This document shows positions 44,798 to 56,803 of a DNA stretch of 64,000 bases, piece by piece (the first letter of the stretch is position 1; each line of letters starts with the position of its first letter). The DNA comes from Asterochloris sp. CNOR1 (Eukaryota; Chlorophyta; Trebouxiophyceae; Trebouxiales; Trebouxiaceae), in assembly GCA_963969365.1 (NCBI GenBank), contig OZ017748.1, positions 2,316,001 to 2,380,000 of the forward strand. The letters are read 5' to 3'. A model generated the notes under the pieces. The model saw only the letters and a list, made by a program, of their open reading frames with translations. It searched no databases and was not told where the DNA came from. The translations under genes were made by a program, and so were the position numbers.

Positions 44798-47700
44798 ATG
44801 GCGCAACAAGCTGAGGCAGATCTTGCAGCTGCACTGGCTGAGGTCACCCGCCAGGTACTCATGCTTGGCGTTGGACATACACTTGAACGAGACAATGTCC
44901 TGTGTAGTCTGGCGAAGGCTTTGGTCAGATGCCTGTGAACCTTGCTGCGGCAGAGCCGGCGCACTTCTGCGATCCGATCAGGTGATGGCAATCAGCTTGC
45001 ATGTCTGCAGGGGGACCAGGTCAGGACCTTGAAGGCTTTGCTGAAGGATGGCAAGGGCAGCCAGAGAGAGGTGGATGCCGCCATTGCTCAGCTAAAGCAG
45101 TGCAAAATCGCTGCTGAGGCCAAGCAGAAGGTGAGGCATACATTCCATTGCAGCTGCCACCGTGCTGCAACACCCTACAACGCCTGAGAGCCTCCTGTTG
45201 ACACCCTGCAGGCATATGAGGCAGCTGCAGGGGCCGGCGCGACACAAAGCCAGGAGGCATTTCGAGCCAAAATGGTTTGTGTGTGTTGCAGGCCCTCCAG
45301 GAGTGCTTCTCCTTTTCTGAACAGTTCAGTGATGCAGCTGCTGGCTGCAGACAGACACCCTGGAGCAGCGGCTATTCTACATCCCCTCCTTCAAGATCTA
45401 TGGCGGCGTGTCAGGCCTGTATGACTATGGCCCCACGGGCTGCGCTATCAAGCAGAACATCACCCAATTTTGGAGGCAGCACTTTGTGCTGGAGGAAAAT
45501 ATGCTGGAGGTGCGCCACCTTTCCTTTCTGCATGCAAGTTGATGCAGTCAGCCTCCCTCTGTGCTGCTGTCAAGGGCATCCCCTCTGAAGGCGCCACATG
45601 TCTGCTGTTATGACATGCATGTGCTTGAGGCAGGGGCCAGCGATGGACAGGCAGGCGTCACCCCCTTCCCCGCGCAGCAGCAGGACATCATGTAGATACA
45701 GGACTGCTGCTTCATGCAGTCCCCCAACCTGCCTGCATGCAGGTGGAGTGCCCCTCGGTGACCCCCGAGGTGGTCCTCAAGGCCTCGGGCCATGTTGAGC
45801 GCTTCACCGATTTCATGGTCACAGACATGGGCAATGGCAGCTGCCATCGGGCAGACCACCTGCTGGAGGCTGAGCTGGAGGCGCGCCTGCGTGACAAGGC
45901 CAGGCCCGTCACCCCTGATCAGATCAAGGTGGGCAGTGCAGAAGGCGCGGGGCACCTGGCTGACCCGGGTCCTGCAGCTGCCTTCCAGCCCGCACAACCT
46001 GCTCCTCCTGTGTGTAGCAAGCCTGCTGAGCTGCAACGTCTGCTGCTGGTGCCCGCCAAACTCACTCCTGCATGGCTCACAAAAAGTGGTGGTGTAGTGG
46101 CTGACATTCCAGGTGCGATCTGGCGACAGCAGGCCTGCTGACACACCCTGCCTGCTGCTTGCGTCGAATGCTGTCAGCTTCAGGCCAGGGGTGCCTGGCT
46201 CCCCCCCTCTCAGTCCCCTGCCTGCCAGGCCCTCCCTGCCGGGCCACGTTCCTGTCTGGCCTACCCCGGTCACTCCCCGGCTGGCCCCTCTGCAGGAGAT
46301 CAGGGAGGTGATGACCCACATTGAGGAGCTGGACGTGCACCAGCTGGGGGAGGCCCTGACCCACTGGGGCTGCAAGGCCCCTGAGACCGGCAATGCCATC
46401 TCCTCTCCCTTTCCCTTCAATCTTATGTTCAAGACCTCCATTGGGCCCAAGGGAGACATGGTGGGCTACCTGCGGCCTGAGACTGCGCAGGGCATCTTTG
46501 TCAACTTCGGGTGAGCAAAGCTGTGCGGACGACCTCCTTTGCTTGGATGTGATTCAACCATAAGACTCTTCTGCTGTTCCTGGGCACCCAAGTTCGCTAT
46601 GCCTAGACTTGTGTGCTGCATGTTGGTCATGCTGCACGCCAAGCTTTGAGCTGACGCAGCAGACTGTTCCACATCTTTCAGCTTGCGATCTGGCCCTTTG
46701 TCGTGAGAGCGCTCTGTGTGCCTGCAGGCGGCTGCTGTACTTCAACGGCGGCAAGCTGCCCTTTGCTGCTGCCCAGATTGGGCAGTCCTTCAGAAATGAG
46801 ATCAGCCCCAAGGCTGGCCTGCTACGTGTGAGGGAGTTTACACAGGCAGAGATTGAGCACTTCTGTAACCCTGATGACAAGGTGGGCTGCTGTGTATGTG
46901 GATGTTGCCAGCTTGAGCTTTGGCTGGCCCCAGGGTGTCTCACCTGCAGGGCCGCCACTAATGTAGGCTCAGCAGGCTCAGCGGGCACACCACACAGTCA
47001 CTGCCCCTGAGCCTCTCTTGCTGCCCCTGCAGCGTCACGCCAAGTTCAGCGAGGTGGCAGACCTGCAGCCGCTGCTGTACTCACGGCAGCTGCAGATGGG
47101 CGAAGCCAAGAAGGCTGAGCACTCCAGACTGGGGGACGCCGTCAGCTCTGGTGTGATTGCCAATGAGACGCTGGGCTACTTCATTGGGCGCACCCACCTG
47201 TTCATGCTCAGAGTGGGGATCAACCCCAAGCGGCTGCGCTTCAGGTAGGCATGGCTGCCTGCTGCTGTGCTAATGCAATGACTTGCAAAGCAGGCCGGCG
47301 GCGGTAGAGGCGGCGATGGCACAACACGCACATTGGGTGCTGCCAGAATGGCGTGCTGCCGTGCCCCTCCGGCTGCTTGAGTCATTGAGCCTGCTGACCC
47401 ATGGAAGCCCTCTTGCACCTGCTGCAGGCAGCACCTGCAGCATGAAATGGCCCACTATGCAGAGGACTGCTGGGATGCAGAAGTGGAGTGCTCATATGGA
47501 TGGGTGGAGTGCGCAGGCCTGGCAGACCGCTCTGCCTATGACCTGCGAGTAAGACGGCATTCGCCTGAGGCTTGGAAGACTGCACTGCCTGCCGCAGCCT
47601 GCACTTGCCAGTCCTCAGAGGACGATCCACCTGGCAGTGTATGCTGACGGCGGTCTGCTGCCCTTCAGGCTCATGCTGCTAAGAGCCAGACTGAGCTGAA

Positions 47701-48821
47701 CGCTTACGAAAGGTTCCCAGAGCCCCGCAAAATCACTGTCACTGTGCTGGTCCCCAACAAGCAGCTGATCGGCAAGACCTTCAAAAAGGAGGCCAAGGCT
47801 GTACAGACAGCGCTGGAAACTCTGCAGGTCAGTACTACATGCCACCCCGCCAGCAAAATCACCCTGCCGACAGCCAGACCACCAGCTCCTTTGCTGGCCC
47901 AGCATGCTGCACAGCCTACTCAGGCGGCCTCCTCAGCATACTGCCCCACATTGACTCTGGGTGCTGCAGGAGGAGGATGTCATCTGCATGCGTGACACAC
48001 TGGCTGAGGGCAGGCCAGCGCCCCTGACTCTGGCCTCTGGTCAGCAGGTGGACATCCCTGCCGACATGGTGTCCATCAGCATGAAGGAGAAGACCCTCAC
48101 CGGCAGGTGGGCGCTCCACAGGCTCACATCTCACCTTCGGGGGTGCTGCCTGTGCCGCAATATGATATTCTGACTCCTGATGCGACAGTCCTCATGGGCC
48201 AAGGGGCCTGCTGTCTGATGTTCATAGAGTGTCACAGAGTCTGAGCCTGCAGCGTGTAGCAGCCTCTGCTTTATGACAGGGTGCTCACCCCTCCCATGCA
48301 GGGCGTTTACCCCCTCTGTGATTGAACCCTCCTTCGGCCTGGGTCGCATCATCTACTGCCTGCTGGAGCACACCTACTACACGCGCAGCCAGGATGAGCA
48401 GCGCACAGTATTCAGGTTCAACCCCCTGGTGGCGCCCGTGAAAGCCACTGTCTTTCCGCTCATGCAGAAGCCTGAGCTGGTTTCTGTGGCGCAGCAGCTG
48501 GCTGGGGGTCTACGCAAAGCCCTTGTGCCTAATGTGATGGACACCACTGGCGCCGGCATTGGCAAGAGATATGCCCGGACAGATGAGATTGGGGTGCCCT
48601 TTGCCATCACTGTGGACTATGACTCCCTGCCACAGCAGGGCGAGGCCCAGGCTGGGGCAGCAGAGCCCACCGTCACCCTGCGGGAGCGGGATAGCACAGC
48701 CCAGGTTCGGGTTCCTGTCCCCGAGGTGGTGGGTGTCCTGCAGCAGCTCCTCAGCCAGGTCAAGACCTGGGACGAGATCAGCTCGGAATATCCGGCTCAG
48801 CAAACAGCTCTGGAACAGTAG
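44798..48821 (+). CDS. GARS: Glycyl-tRNA synthetase, eukaryotic (alpha2) type
   Basis: Twelve exons join in phase: 44798-44854, 45011-45130, 45212-45274, 45351-45509, 45743-45928, 46296-46510, 46728-46881, 47033-47244, 47428-47548, 47669-47827, 47970-48106 and 48302-48821, giving 700 residues, the usual length. A WHEP helix-turn-helix is at the N-terminus ([16 protein letters not shown]). The class II core shows [20 protein letters not shown] (motif 1), [12 protein letters not shown] and [15 protein letters not shown] (motif 2), and [20 protein letters not shown] (motif 3). The anticodon-binding domain follows ([31 protein letters not shown]). It charges tRNA-Gly in the cytosol and possibly mitochondria; no clear targeting peptide precedes the WHEP at this start. 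All introns are GT-AG. Confidence 0.95.
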
Positions 48822-49867
48822 AGGCCGAATGTGCGTCTGAGAAGTAATTTGTTGAATGAATTCTCTGTAAACCAAGCCCACCAGTCTATGTGATCGGCTG
48901 TTTGGAGGTAAAGTCCAGCCGCTCTTGTGTCTGCCAAGCTTACTTCAAGTACAAGTCAATCATAGCAAAGCCGGGTCAGCTGCCTACTGATGGCAGCAGC
49001 AATGGAGGACATGGCAGTGAATGCACCCTAAGTATGCATGCTCTGCCTGCTGTTTTTGCCTGATTGCTGCGCCGTAAGCTGAAAGGCCCTCCACTCAGTT
49101 GCAGGAGACAGACCATCAATCTGCTGGGCTTTATGCAGCGGAAGCGCCTGCTGTTTGAACAGCATCTATGAGGCTGTCAGGCGTATGCTGAGTCGCCCCA
49201 GCTGCCAGCGTCCTTTAAGGCTGGCCAGCTATCAGCACCTGCCCCAGCCCACAGTGTCTGCCAGCATCTGTTGACACATGGCCGCACCAGGCGAACCCTG
49301 TGCACCCAGCAGTTGCAGGCTGGTGGTGACCCTGCCAAAAGGTCTGCTCGGCCCGACCTGAAGGGTGAGCCAGCGGAGGATGCTGAGCAGGAGGCGCTGC
49401 CAGAGGTGCCTCCTGAAGGAAGCCCTGGCCTCAGGTGGCAGCACTCTGGAGAGCACAATGTAGGCAAAACCCAAAAGGAAAAGGCAGCGGGTTTGAAGCA
49501 TCATGCAAGTGACAGTGAGCGCATCCAACTGAGCCGCATGCTCTGTGCAGACCAGGAAACACGATGGGGAAACTGGGGACAGGACCCGAATGGCGTGCTG
49601 TGGCCCACAGCAGAGCTCAGCCCCCTGCCAACAGCATATGTTCGTGAAGCTTGACCAGTCAAAACAGCTGCATTCGCTCATTGCGGTGCAGCAACTCCCT
49701 GCAGCTACGCGACACCTGAAGCTGACTGCGGCAGAGCAAGCATGATCCACTTCAGAATTCCCCAGAAGCCAAAGGGGCATGCTGTGGAGGAACTAGCATG
49801 TCTCTCACAGGCTGAGCAACAGATGAATCGGACCACACATCAGACGCTTTCACGGTGACCACGCCGT
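48822..49867. other. Gap between GlyRS and KEA genes, no gene placed
   Basis: 1046 bp. The first part holds the GlyRS 3' UTR. A minus-strand frame at 49232-49780 (182 codons) and a plus-strand frame at 49271-49654 (127 codons) overlap; neither contains a motif I know. The minus one has a hydrophobic patch (LFLLGFAYIVLSRVLP) that would be a membrane segment if coding. Plus-strand 5' exons of the antiporter could lie here, but none is required. Confidence 0.35.
48866..48870 (+). terminator. TGTAA poly(A) signal, GlyRS
   Basis: TGTAA 45 nt after the GlyRS stop codon, the same spacing as at XRCC3. Confidence 0.6.
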
Positions 49868-52800
49868 ATGAGGCCAGGCATGATGGCACACTGTGGAGGA
49901 TGCAGAGCCTCAGCACAGCCCTCTTGCTTGGGAAGAGGGAGCCCAGCCCCTGCTGCCCAGCTCCACAAGTGGTCTTCTGCTTCTGCATGTCAGGCCAGTA
50001 GGCATAAGCAGCCCCGCCTGGGGTGTACAGGCCTTCTGAGGCGCAATGAGCGCAGCTGGCCACGGCAACATGGCAGGCGTAAGCAGCACAGCACGCTGAC
50101 CATGGCAAGTGTTGGTCAGGATGCTCTTGTGCCTCTTGGCCTGGACTTCCTGACATTCCTGGCTGCGACGGTGCTGGTCATCCCCATCTTCAAGTCGGTG
50201 AAGGCGTCTCCCATCCTGGGCTTCCTCTTCTCAGGCCTGCTGCTGGGCCAGCTCGGGTGAGCACCCTGTTCCCCTGCCTGCCATGCAGGCTGCTACAGAG
50301 CTCCTGTTGACCCCTTCCCATAGACTACTGTGAAGCCTCTGCTCACCTCTGCCACTCATGCTCTGCAGGCTGTTCCGCAACATTGAGGACATCGAGAAGC
50401 TCAGCGAGCTGGGAGTCCTGTTCCTGCTTTTTGAGATGGGGCTGGAGCTGTCTCTGGACAGGCTCAAGGTGATAGGGCGTGCCCAGATTCCCAGAGGCAT
50501 CCTCCCCGTACTGATCCTCGACCATGCTGGTCCCACACTGCCAAAACGCAGTAATCCATAGACGCATGACACTCAAGCACACCCAGACAAGCTGCCTCCT
50601 GCTTGCAGGGACTGGCAAAGTATGCCTTTGGCCTGGGCACTCTGCAGATGCTGCTCTGCATCGCTGCCTTCACCCTGTTCGCCCTGCCTGTGGGGCACGG
50701 GGTGGGCACAGAGATCCTGGTGCGCGTGTTCCACGCGCCCCAGCGCCTGGCGGCCATCAGAACGGTGGATGAGGCCATCGTGATCGCAGCTGCGCTCAGC
50801 CTGTCCAGCTCAGCCTTCGTGCTGCAGCTGCTGGCTGAGCGAGGGGAGCTGGCCAGCAAGTTTGGCTCCGCCACACTGGGCATCCTCTTGCTGCAGGTGC
50901 GCTGGATGGGGGTGGCTGGGGCTGCTGTGGGTGGCAGCTGCTGCCCTGCACTGTGGCGTTGCTGCTTGGCTGCCCCGACGCGCACCAGCCACTTGTGCAA
51001 GCGTCCCACTGCCTGACGGGGATCTGAGACTGCAACACTGCTCCGCGGGATACTCGTTGCCGCCTCGTAGCAGCTCATTCCTGTCTCAGCACACACCCTT
51101 TTTTGTGGCCTGCCACACCATATGCTAAGATGGCAGATCCCATGGCCAAAATCTGCTCTTGCCTCTCAGCCCCATCCCGCTGTCCTGCTGCAGGACATTG
51201 CAGTGGTCCCCTTCCTGGTGCTGCTGCCCCTGGTGGAGTCCAACGAGCTGGAGGGGCAGAGCACGATGACCCTGGTGTACGCCCTGGGCCCCACAGCCCT
51301 CAAAACCCTGGGGGGCCTGGGTCTGCTGCTGCTGGGCGGGCGATTTGTGCTGCGCCGCCTGTTTCAGCTGGTGGCCGAGTCCCGCAGTGATGAGACCTTT
51401 GTGGCGCTCTGCTTGCTCACCGTGACAGGGGCCTCCCTGTGCACCCAGCGCCTGGGCTTCAGCGACACACTGGGCGCCTTTGTCGCCGGCGTGCTGCTGG
51501 CTGAGACAAACTACCGCACACAGGTGCGCCGCTGCCCATCTGGGCCAAGCCTGCCGGCCACCTGTGGCACTGCAGGACTTGCAGCCTTGCCAAAGCTGCA
51601 GGCAGTCTGCGGCACTGAGACACTCAGCTCACTCAAGCCTGCAGGGCTGCTGCCCTCCTGCGCCTGGGACGGTGCACACATGCAGGGTGTGGCATTGCAG
51701 GACCAGTAGCCTGGGGGAAAGGGCTGGCAGGGCTGGCCCCTGTTTGCTGCTGACCCTGTTCCGCCTCCTGTGTGCAGGTGGAGGCTGATGTGCGGCCATT
51801 CCGGGGCATTCTTCTGGGCCTGTTTTTCGTGACCACAGGCAGCTCCCTGGACGTGGCTCTACTGTTTCAGCAGTGGCCCATCGTCCTGGCACTGACTGGC
51901 GGCCTGATTGCCGTCAAAGTGGGCATCATAGGCAGCATCAGCCAGCTCTTTGGCCTCTCAAAGTGAGCCTGCTATCTCGCTGCATCAGGGAGGCATTTCA
52001 AGCATGGAGCCATGGTCCTGTCCAATTTTGCAGTGTGACCTCTTTTGCTGTTACCACCTGGCACCCTGCTGCTGAACCCCAGCTCAGTCTGGTGTACCAC
52101 ATCCTGCCTGCAGGGCGGAGTCCATCCGCACAGGGTTCATGCTTGCGCAGGGTGGCGAGTTTGCATTTGTCCTGCTGAGCCTGGCTGAGGAGCTCAAGGT
52201 CCTCCCCGAGGACCTGAACAAGCTGCTCATCATTGTGGTGGTGCTCAGCATGGCGCTCACGCCTCTGCTGGCGGACATTGGCAAGAAGCTGGCCGAGCGC
52301 ACCCCAGACAGCTCTGACAGTGAGTGCTGCTGAGGGCTCTGTATGTGCATCCCGCTCGTGTGCTACATCGACTGCCGCCTGGACGCCGGCTGCGTGCCCA
52401 TGCACCGCTCCTTGGTCTGCTGGATCTCCTGTCATCTCGTTCTGGGGCTGCCGGGCATGCCTGTCAGCTGCCTGGCGCCCTGTGCGCGCCCTCTGTCGGG
52501 GTTCAGCTGCCCTGCACAAGCTGCTGGCCCCTCGAGCACACACAGCAGCGTGATGGCCATGGGAGTCCTGCTGCCACCGGGCAGCTGCCCTTGTCCTGTG
52601 CCGCGCCCCTCTGCTGGCGCCCAGCTGCCTTACTTGACCTGTCTGCCCCTTCTTTTGCAGGGCAAGGTGACGGCGACGAGGTGACCGGCGTCCAGGCTGA
52701 TGGGCGGCAGGTGGTCATCTGTGGCTTTGGCGAGCTCGGCCAGTCCATTGCCAACATGCTGGAGAACCCACTGTCCGTGTCCTTGGGGCGGGGCAAGGTG

Positions 52801-54170
52801 CCCTACGTGGCCTTCGACCTGCAGGTGAGGTTGCTGCAGGCGCTCACGGCGCTGTGATGCTTGTGGACCTGCAGGCGGCACTGCAGCTGTTCAGGGCAGT
52901 ACCTGTGCACAGTGCTGCCTCCAGACATGCAGGCGGGCTGTTCCAGACCTGCAGGGGCTTGCCATTGCTGCAGCAGAATGAGTGCAGCACTGCATCTCAC
53001 CGTGTATGCGATTCCTGCGCCGTGGTCTCTTGTGCTCACCGTTGAAGAGCCCAACGGTATGCGGAGTGCTGCCTTGTCGTGTGGCCACCACCCATCTCAC
53101 CCACAACCTCGGCCTGCCCTGCAGCCTGCCCGTGTGAAGGGCGCCCGGGAGGCAGGCTTCAACATCCTGTACGGGGATGCCTCACGGCCCAGCGTGCTGC
53201 GGGCTGCGGGCATCAACAACCCTCGAGCTCTGGCTGTAGTGTACACTGCACGAGCCCGTGTGGTGTCTGCAGTGCACAGCCTGCGGGAGGAGTTCCCTGA
53301 CGTGAGTCCATGCGCTGTGCTGATACAGCTGCCATCTATGAGCCATCTCTGACAGCACATTGATGCTGGCATGCTGTGAGCCAATCCATGTTTCGGCTGT
53401 CTGCTTGACTGCACAGGTCTTGCATTGGCATGCTCCTGCAGGTGCCCATCTATGTCAGAGCCCTTGATCTGCGGCATGCTGCGGAGCTGAAGGACGCTGG
53501 TGCCTCAAATGTCATTACTGCGACCGTGGAAACTGGCTTGGTGCTGGGAAGCAGCTTGTTGCAGGTGAGCCTTGCGCTCACTCAGGCCTGGAAACTGTGG
53601 CTATGGCTGCAGCCTGAATCAGCATTGCTGCTGGAGTAACTGGGCACACATCACCGTCACCACCTGCTGCAGGGTCTGGGCGCAAAGAGCAGCGACCTTC
53701 AGTACCTGAAGCGTGCCCTGCGGAAGCAACTGGACGCTCGTGCAGCAGACATGCGCGACCAGATGCAGTTGGCCAATGCGGGTGCTGGGCAGGAGGCTGT
53801 ACCGCCGGACGTGTTTGTCTTCGATCAATCAAAGGTGTGAGGCTCTCAGGATTGCTGTTCAACAGAGCTGCTGCCTGAGGCTCCTTGTGTCAGCGGCTGG
53901 CTCCCCCCTCCTGGGCTCCCAGCCTGGCCTGCACTGTTGCAGGTCAGCCAGGATGAGCTGCCCAGCACCAGTTTCATGCAGCCCCCTCCGGGCCCCTCTG
54001 GCCTCCTCTCCAGCAGGAGCAAGGACCAGAGTGGCAGTTTTGATGATGCCCCCAGCAGGGACCAGCCAGCAGATTCTGCTGCAGTAGACATGAGTGAGCC
54101 GAAACGGCAAGCCCTGGCCCGCGATGGCAGTGAATCGTGTCCTGTAGCATCAAATTCAATTGATGTTTGA
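49868..54170 (+). CDS. KEA: KEA-type K+/H+ antiporter with KTN domain (plastid, KEA3-like)
   Basis: Eleven exons join in phase: 49868-50256, 50369-50468, 50609-50896, 51194-51523, 51778-51962, 52114-52319, 52661-52824, 53125-53301, 53442-53564, 53673-53834 and 53943-54170, giving 783 residues. A basic Ser/Arg-rich N-terminus (about 75 residues) looks like a transit peptide. The CPA2 exchanger domain shows ILGFLFSGLLLGQLGLFRN, LSELGVLFLLFEMGLELS, LSLSSSAFVLQLL, LLLQDIAVVPFLVLLPLVE, FSDTLGAFVAGVLLAETNY, RGILLGLFFVTTGSSLD and MLAQGGEFAFVLLSL. The regulatory RCK/KTN domain has VVICGFGELGQSIANML and NILYGDASRPSVLRAAGINN (nucleotide binding). KEA3 exchanges K+ and H+ across the thylakoid membrane to tune the proton gradient; KEA1/2-like envelope function cannot be excluded. 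The C-terminal ~75 residues are polar and not conserved. Confidence 0.9.
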
Positions 54171-54342
54171 CCTCCTAGAGTTGCTGGCAGGCCCCAATGC
54201 CCTGGCATCCTCTCTCCCCCCCTCGTTGGCACAGGATACAGACCTTTTGCTGCAGCCTGGACAATTCCCATTGCAATTTTGAGCCTGGCCCCACACTTGC
54301 TTTCTGAGTGCTCAGACTACGATGTATGCAATGTGGTCGTCT

Positions 54343-54347
54343 TGTAA
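54343..54347 (+). terminator. TGTAA poly(A) signal, KEA gene
   Basis: TGTAA 173 nt after the antiporter stop and 75 nt before the convergent GatC stop codon. Confidence 0.45.
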
Positions 54348-54421
54348 TTGTGACAGAGAGCAATGGCAGAAAGGTAAACTCTGTCGCAGTCTAGAGAGTG
54401 CTGTTCAGATCAGGGTGATTG

Positions 54422-54988
54422 TCAGGAAGTCGGGGAAGGAGCCACCTTGGGTACTCTCACAAACGGGCCCTCCCTATCTGGCACATCCTCCAGCAGCTCG
54501 TCTCTCTGCTGGAACTGCTGCTCCACGTCGGCGCGCAGAACGTTGCCTGCATCCACGTCTGCTCTGATTGCCAGCGGGACATTTGAGACGTCCACAGTTT
54601 GAAGCTCCCCAAACCTGCAGGCATGCATCCAGTGTGCGGGCACAATCTCTGCATGGTCCCAGACAGCGACAAGGGCTGCAGGCTGTGTGAGGGCCCACCA
54701 GTCTACTATGCCGCGGATCTTGGGCTCCCAGTCAGCTGCCTGCATATGCCAAGATGCGTCGTCAGGCAATGCTGGCACACTAAGTCCTGTACAGCACACT
54801 TCACACACCTGTTCAGCTGTGATGCTGATGTGGGCAAGCTCAGCCAGAGCTCTGACATCTGGAGGAGGTACCTCCCTGTCACTACTGGAGTGGCAGCGCA
54901 CCTGGCGAGCAGCGTGCCTGGTAGACCTCAGACTGTTCAGAGCATGCAGGTGCCCGGTGCATGCAGGGAACTTCGCCAGAAAATGCAT
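54422..54988 (-). CDS. GATC: GatC, subunit C of Glu-tRNA(Gln) amidotransferase (organellar)
   Basis: Three exons join in phase: 54988-54809, 54739-54699 (41 nt) and 54614-54422, giving 137 residues. The first ~40 residues (MHFLAKFPACTGHLHAL, then STRHAARQVR) look like an organellar presequence. The GatC core follows: DVRALAELAHISITAEQ (usual start VxxLAxLARLxLTxEE), DWEPKIRGIVDWFGELQTVD, and VPLAIRADVDAGNVLRAD, VPDREGPFVRVPKV at the end. GatC holds GatA and GatB together in GatCAB, which converts Glu-tRNA(Gln) to Gln-tRNA(Gln) in plastid and mitochondrion. Convergent with the antiporter gene. Confidence 0.9.
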   Translation of the reverse strand: MHFLAKFPACTGHLHALNSLRSTRHAARQVRCHSSSDREVPPPDVRALAELAHISITAEQVCEVCCTGLSVPALPDDASWHMQAADWEPKIRGIVDWWALTQPAALVAVWDHAEIVPAHWMHACRFGELQTVDVSNVPLAIRADVDAGNVLRADVEQQFQQRDELLEDVPDREGPFVRVPKVAPSPTS

Positions 54989-55103
54989 GGGATTGTTGCC
55001 TGCTGCGGTTTTCTTGCTTTCTAGCTGCAATATGCATTCGCGGGCTGGGCTAGGCAAAGGGGGAAGCGAGACTGCTGACTCCAGGAGGCAATTCACCAGC
55101 TGA

Positions 55104-56554
55104 TCAGGCACCATATTTTGGGGCAACGCCCAATTTATAAGTGATTTCTGGGAGCAAATGCTCAGCCAGCATGCAGCTGCCTCCACCGCACGCCCCAACT
55201 TGCTCAAGACTGCAGGATGACACAGCGTCCCGCCTGCAGCAGGACAGGGTTAAGCTGAGACGCAGTGACGCTGCTGTTGAACTACTGTACCATGAGAAGG
55301 TGCAGGCCTCACCTGACAATGCCGGGGAGGTGTTGCACAACCATCAGAGGCTGGTCTGGCTGGACAGCCACATCTTGCAGGCCGCTGAACTCGAAGCTCT
55401 GTCTGGGGCGACTCAAGTTGCCAAAGCTCTTGAGGTTCTGCATGCAGACATTCAGGGTGTCATAGAGGCTCAACGGCCACGTTCTGCAGGGTAACGCTGC
55501 GAAACCAGGCTCACCTGCAGAGCTCCTCCCCCTGGCGGAGGCAGGCAGTCAGGTTTAGGGAGGCTGCTTGAAATGACCAGGACAAGCAGCAGCCTGCTGG
55601 CGGGCAATGCCTTTTGTTGGAGGAGGGCGCCGACCAGGGCATCCAGCCACACAAGGCTCTCTGATGCTTGTGCCGCTGGCTGCTGGTGCAGCGATGTGCT
55701 ATCAGGGGAGGCAGCCTCAGAGTCCAGACCAGCTTGCGGGCCAGGTGCCTGCAAAAGGGGCTGCTGCGAGACTGCCCCTGCCTCGATGTGCAGCAGTAGC
55801 AGGTCTGGGTGCTGGGTGTCTGCCTGCAGCGCTGCCTGGGGGTCGCTGCTGCTGCTCGCCAAGTTGAGCGCTGCTGGTGACAGGTCTGCATCGGTCCAGG
55901 AGCCATCTCAGGACAGTAGGGGTGGCAGGATGGCACAGGGGAGCATGCGGTACTGGGCCCATGTTGATTGGGAATACTGACCCAGCTGGCGCATCAGGTG
56001 TCCCGCAAGTGCCTCAGGACCTTTGCCTTCCAGACACTGCTGCAGCTGATCGTCCACAGCAAAGCCGGCGGCAGCTGCGCTGTCTGCAGCGTGCTTGCTG
56101 GCTGTGAGACAGCAGCCACGCAGGCGCCTTAACCTGCAGGGAAGAGAGCGTAGGCAACTGCCACTAAGTCCAGGAGGATGCTGGGCACTCCTGGGCTCAT
56201 GAAGGGCACTGACCTGGAGGGTGGCTGGCTCTGCTTCTGGCTGCCCCCAGCCGCTGCGTGCTCCTGCTCTACCAGGCCAAGAATCTGTCTGAGCACAGCG
56301 AGGGGGGGTACAGCTGGGCCCTGCTGCTGCTGCAAGGTGCGGCAGGCCAGGAAGCCGCTGCACCCCTCCTGGACCAGGCGGTCCAGGTACTGAAGTTTTG
56401 CTGTGTAGCGCTGGATCGATGGCAGTGGGAAACCATCTGCCACAATCAGCAGGCACTGAGGGAGATCTGGGAGGGGCAGCGGGGGCTTGCTTTCAACCTG
56501 AGGGCTGCATGCCCAGCAGCTACACACATTGCGCTGGTGCTTGGGCCTGGGCAT
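55104..56554 (-). CDS. Alkaline-phosphatase/iPGM-superfamily-like protein, tentative
   Basis: Blocks on the minus strand belong together. The first (from about 56500) reads PQCLLIVADGFPLPSIQRYT, a strand-loop like the metal-binding N-terminus of the alkaline phosphatase/cofactor-independent phosphoglycerate mutase superfamily. Later come FAVDDQLQQCLEGKGPEALA (about 56080-55990), HPDLLLLHIEAGA and SLVWLDALVGALLQQ (about 55800-55620; compare DLVxVHxEAxD of iPGM), YDTLNVCMQNLKSFGNL (about 55475-55420) and a last exon 55233-55104 ending LLPEITYKLGVAPKYGA. The last two exons join in phase 2. The join before 55475 could not be resolved in any frame, so there is an error, an unusual splice or a break. 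The start is unproven; 56554 is the first ATG in frame. Function is inferred from fold-like motifs only. Confidence 0.5.
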
Positions 56555-56803
56555 GTGAGAGCCTTAGGTGCAATGCACCATCGGGCAGCTGCTGAATGCA
56601 GCCTGGCCCCAGGCACATCAGGCTGTTCTTCCTGTGTAAGGTCAAAAGCAGGGCATTCAGCTCACACTTGCAGCGGCCTAACCGTTGAGACCATCTAGCC
56701 CAGCGATCAGTGAGGTGCCGGGGCGATTGCCAGCCGATTCAGAGCTTGTGCCGACGCAGGTGTCTAGAACTGGCAGCTGAGACATACAGTCTACCCAGGC
56801 ATC

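Noticed and set aside
49232-49780. 182-codon minus-strand ORF between GlyRS and KEA as a membrane protein
   Set aside because: Composition is Cys/Ser-rich with no family motif, and it overlaps an equally open plus-strand frame; coding status cannot be supported.
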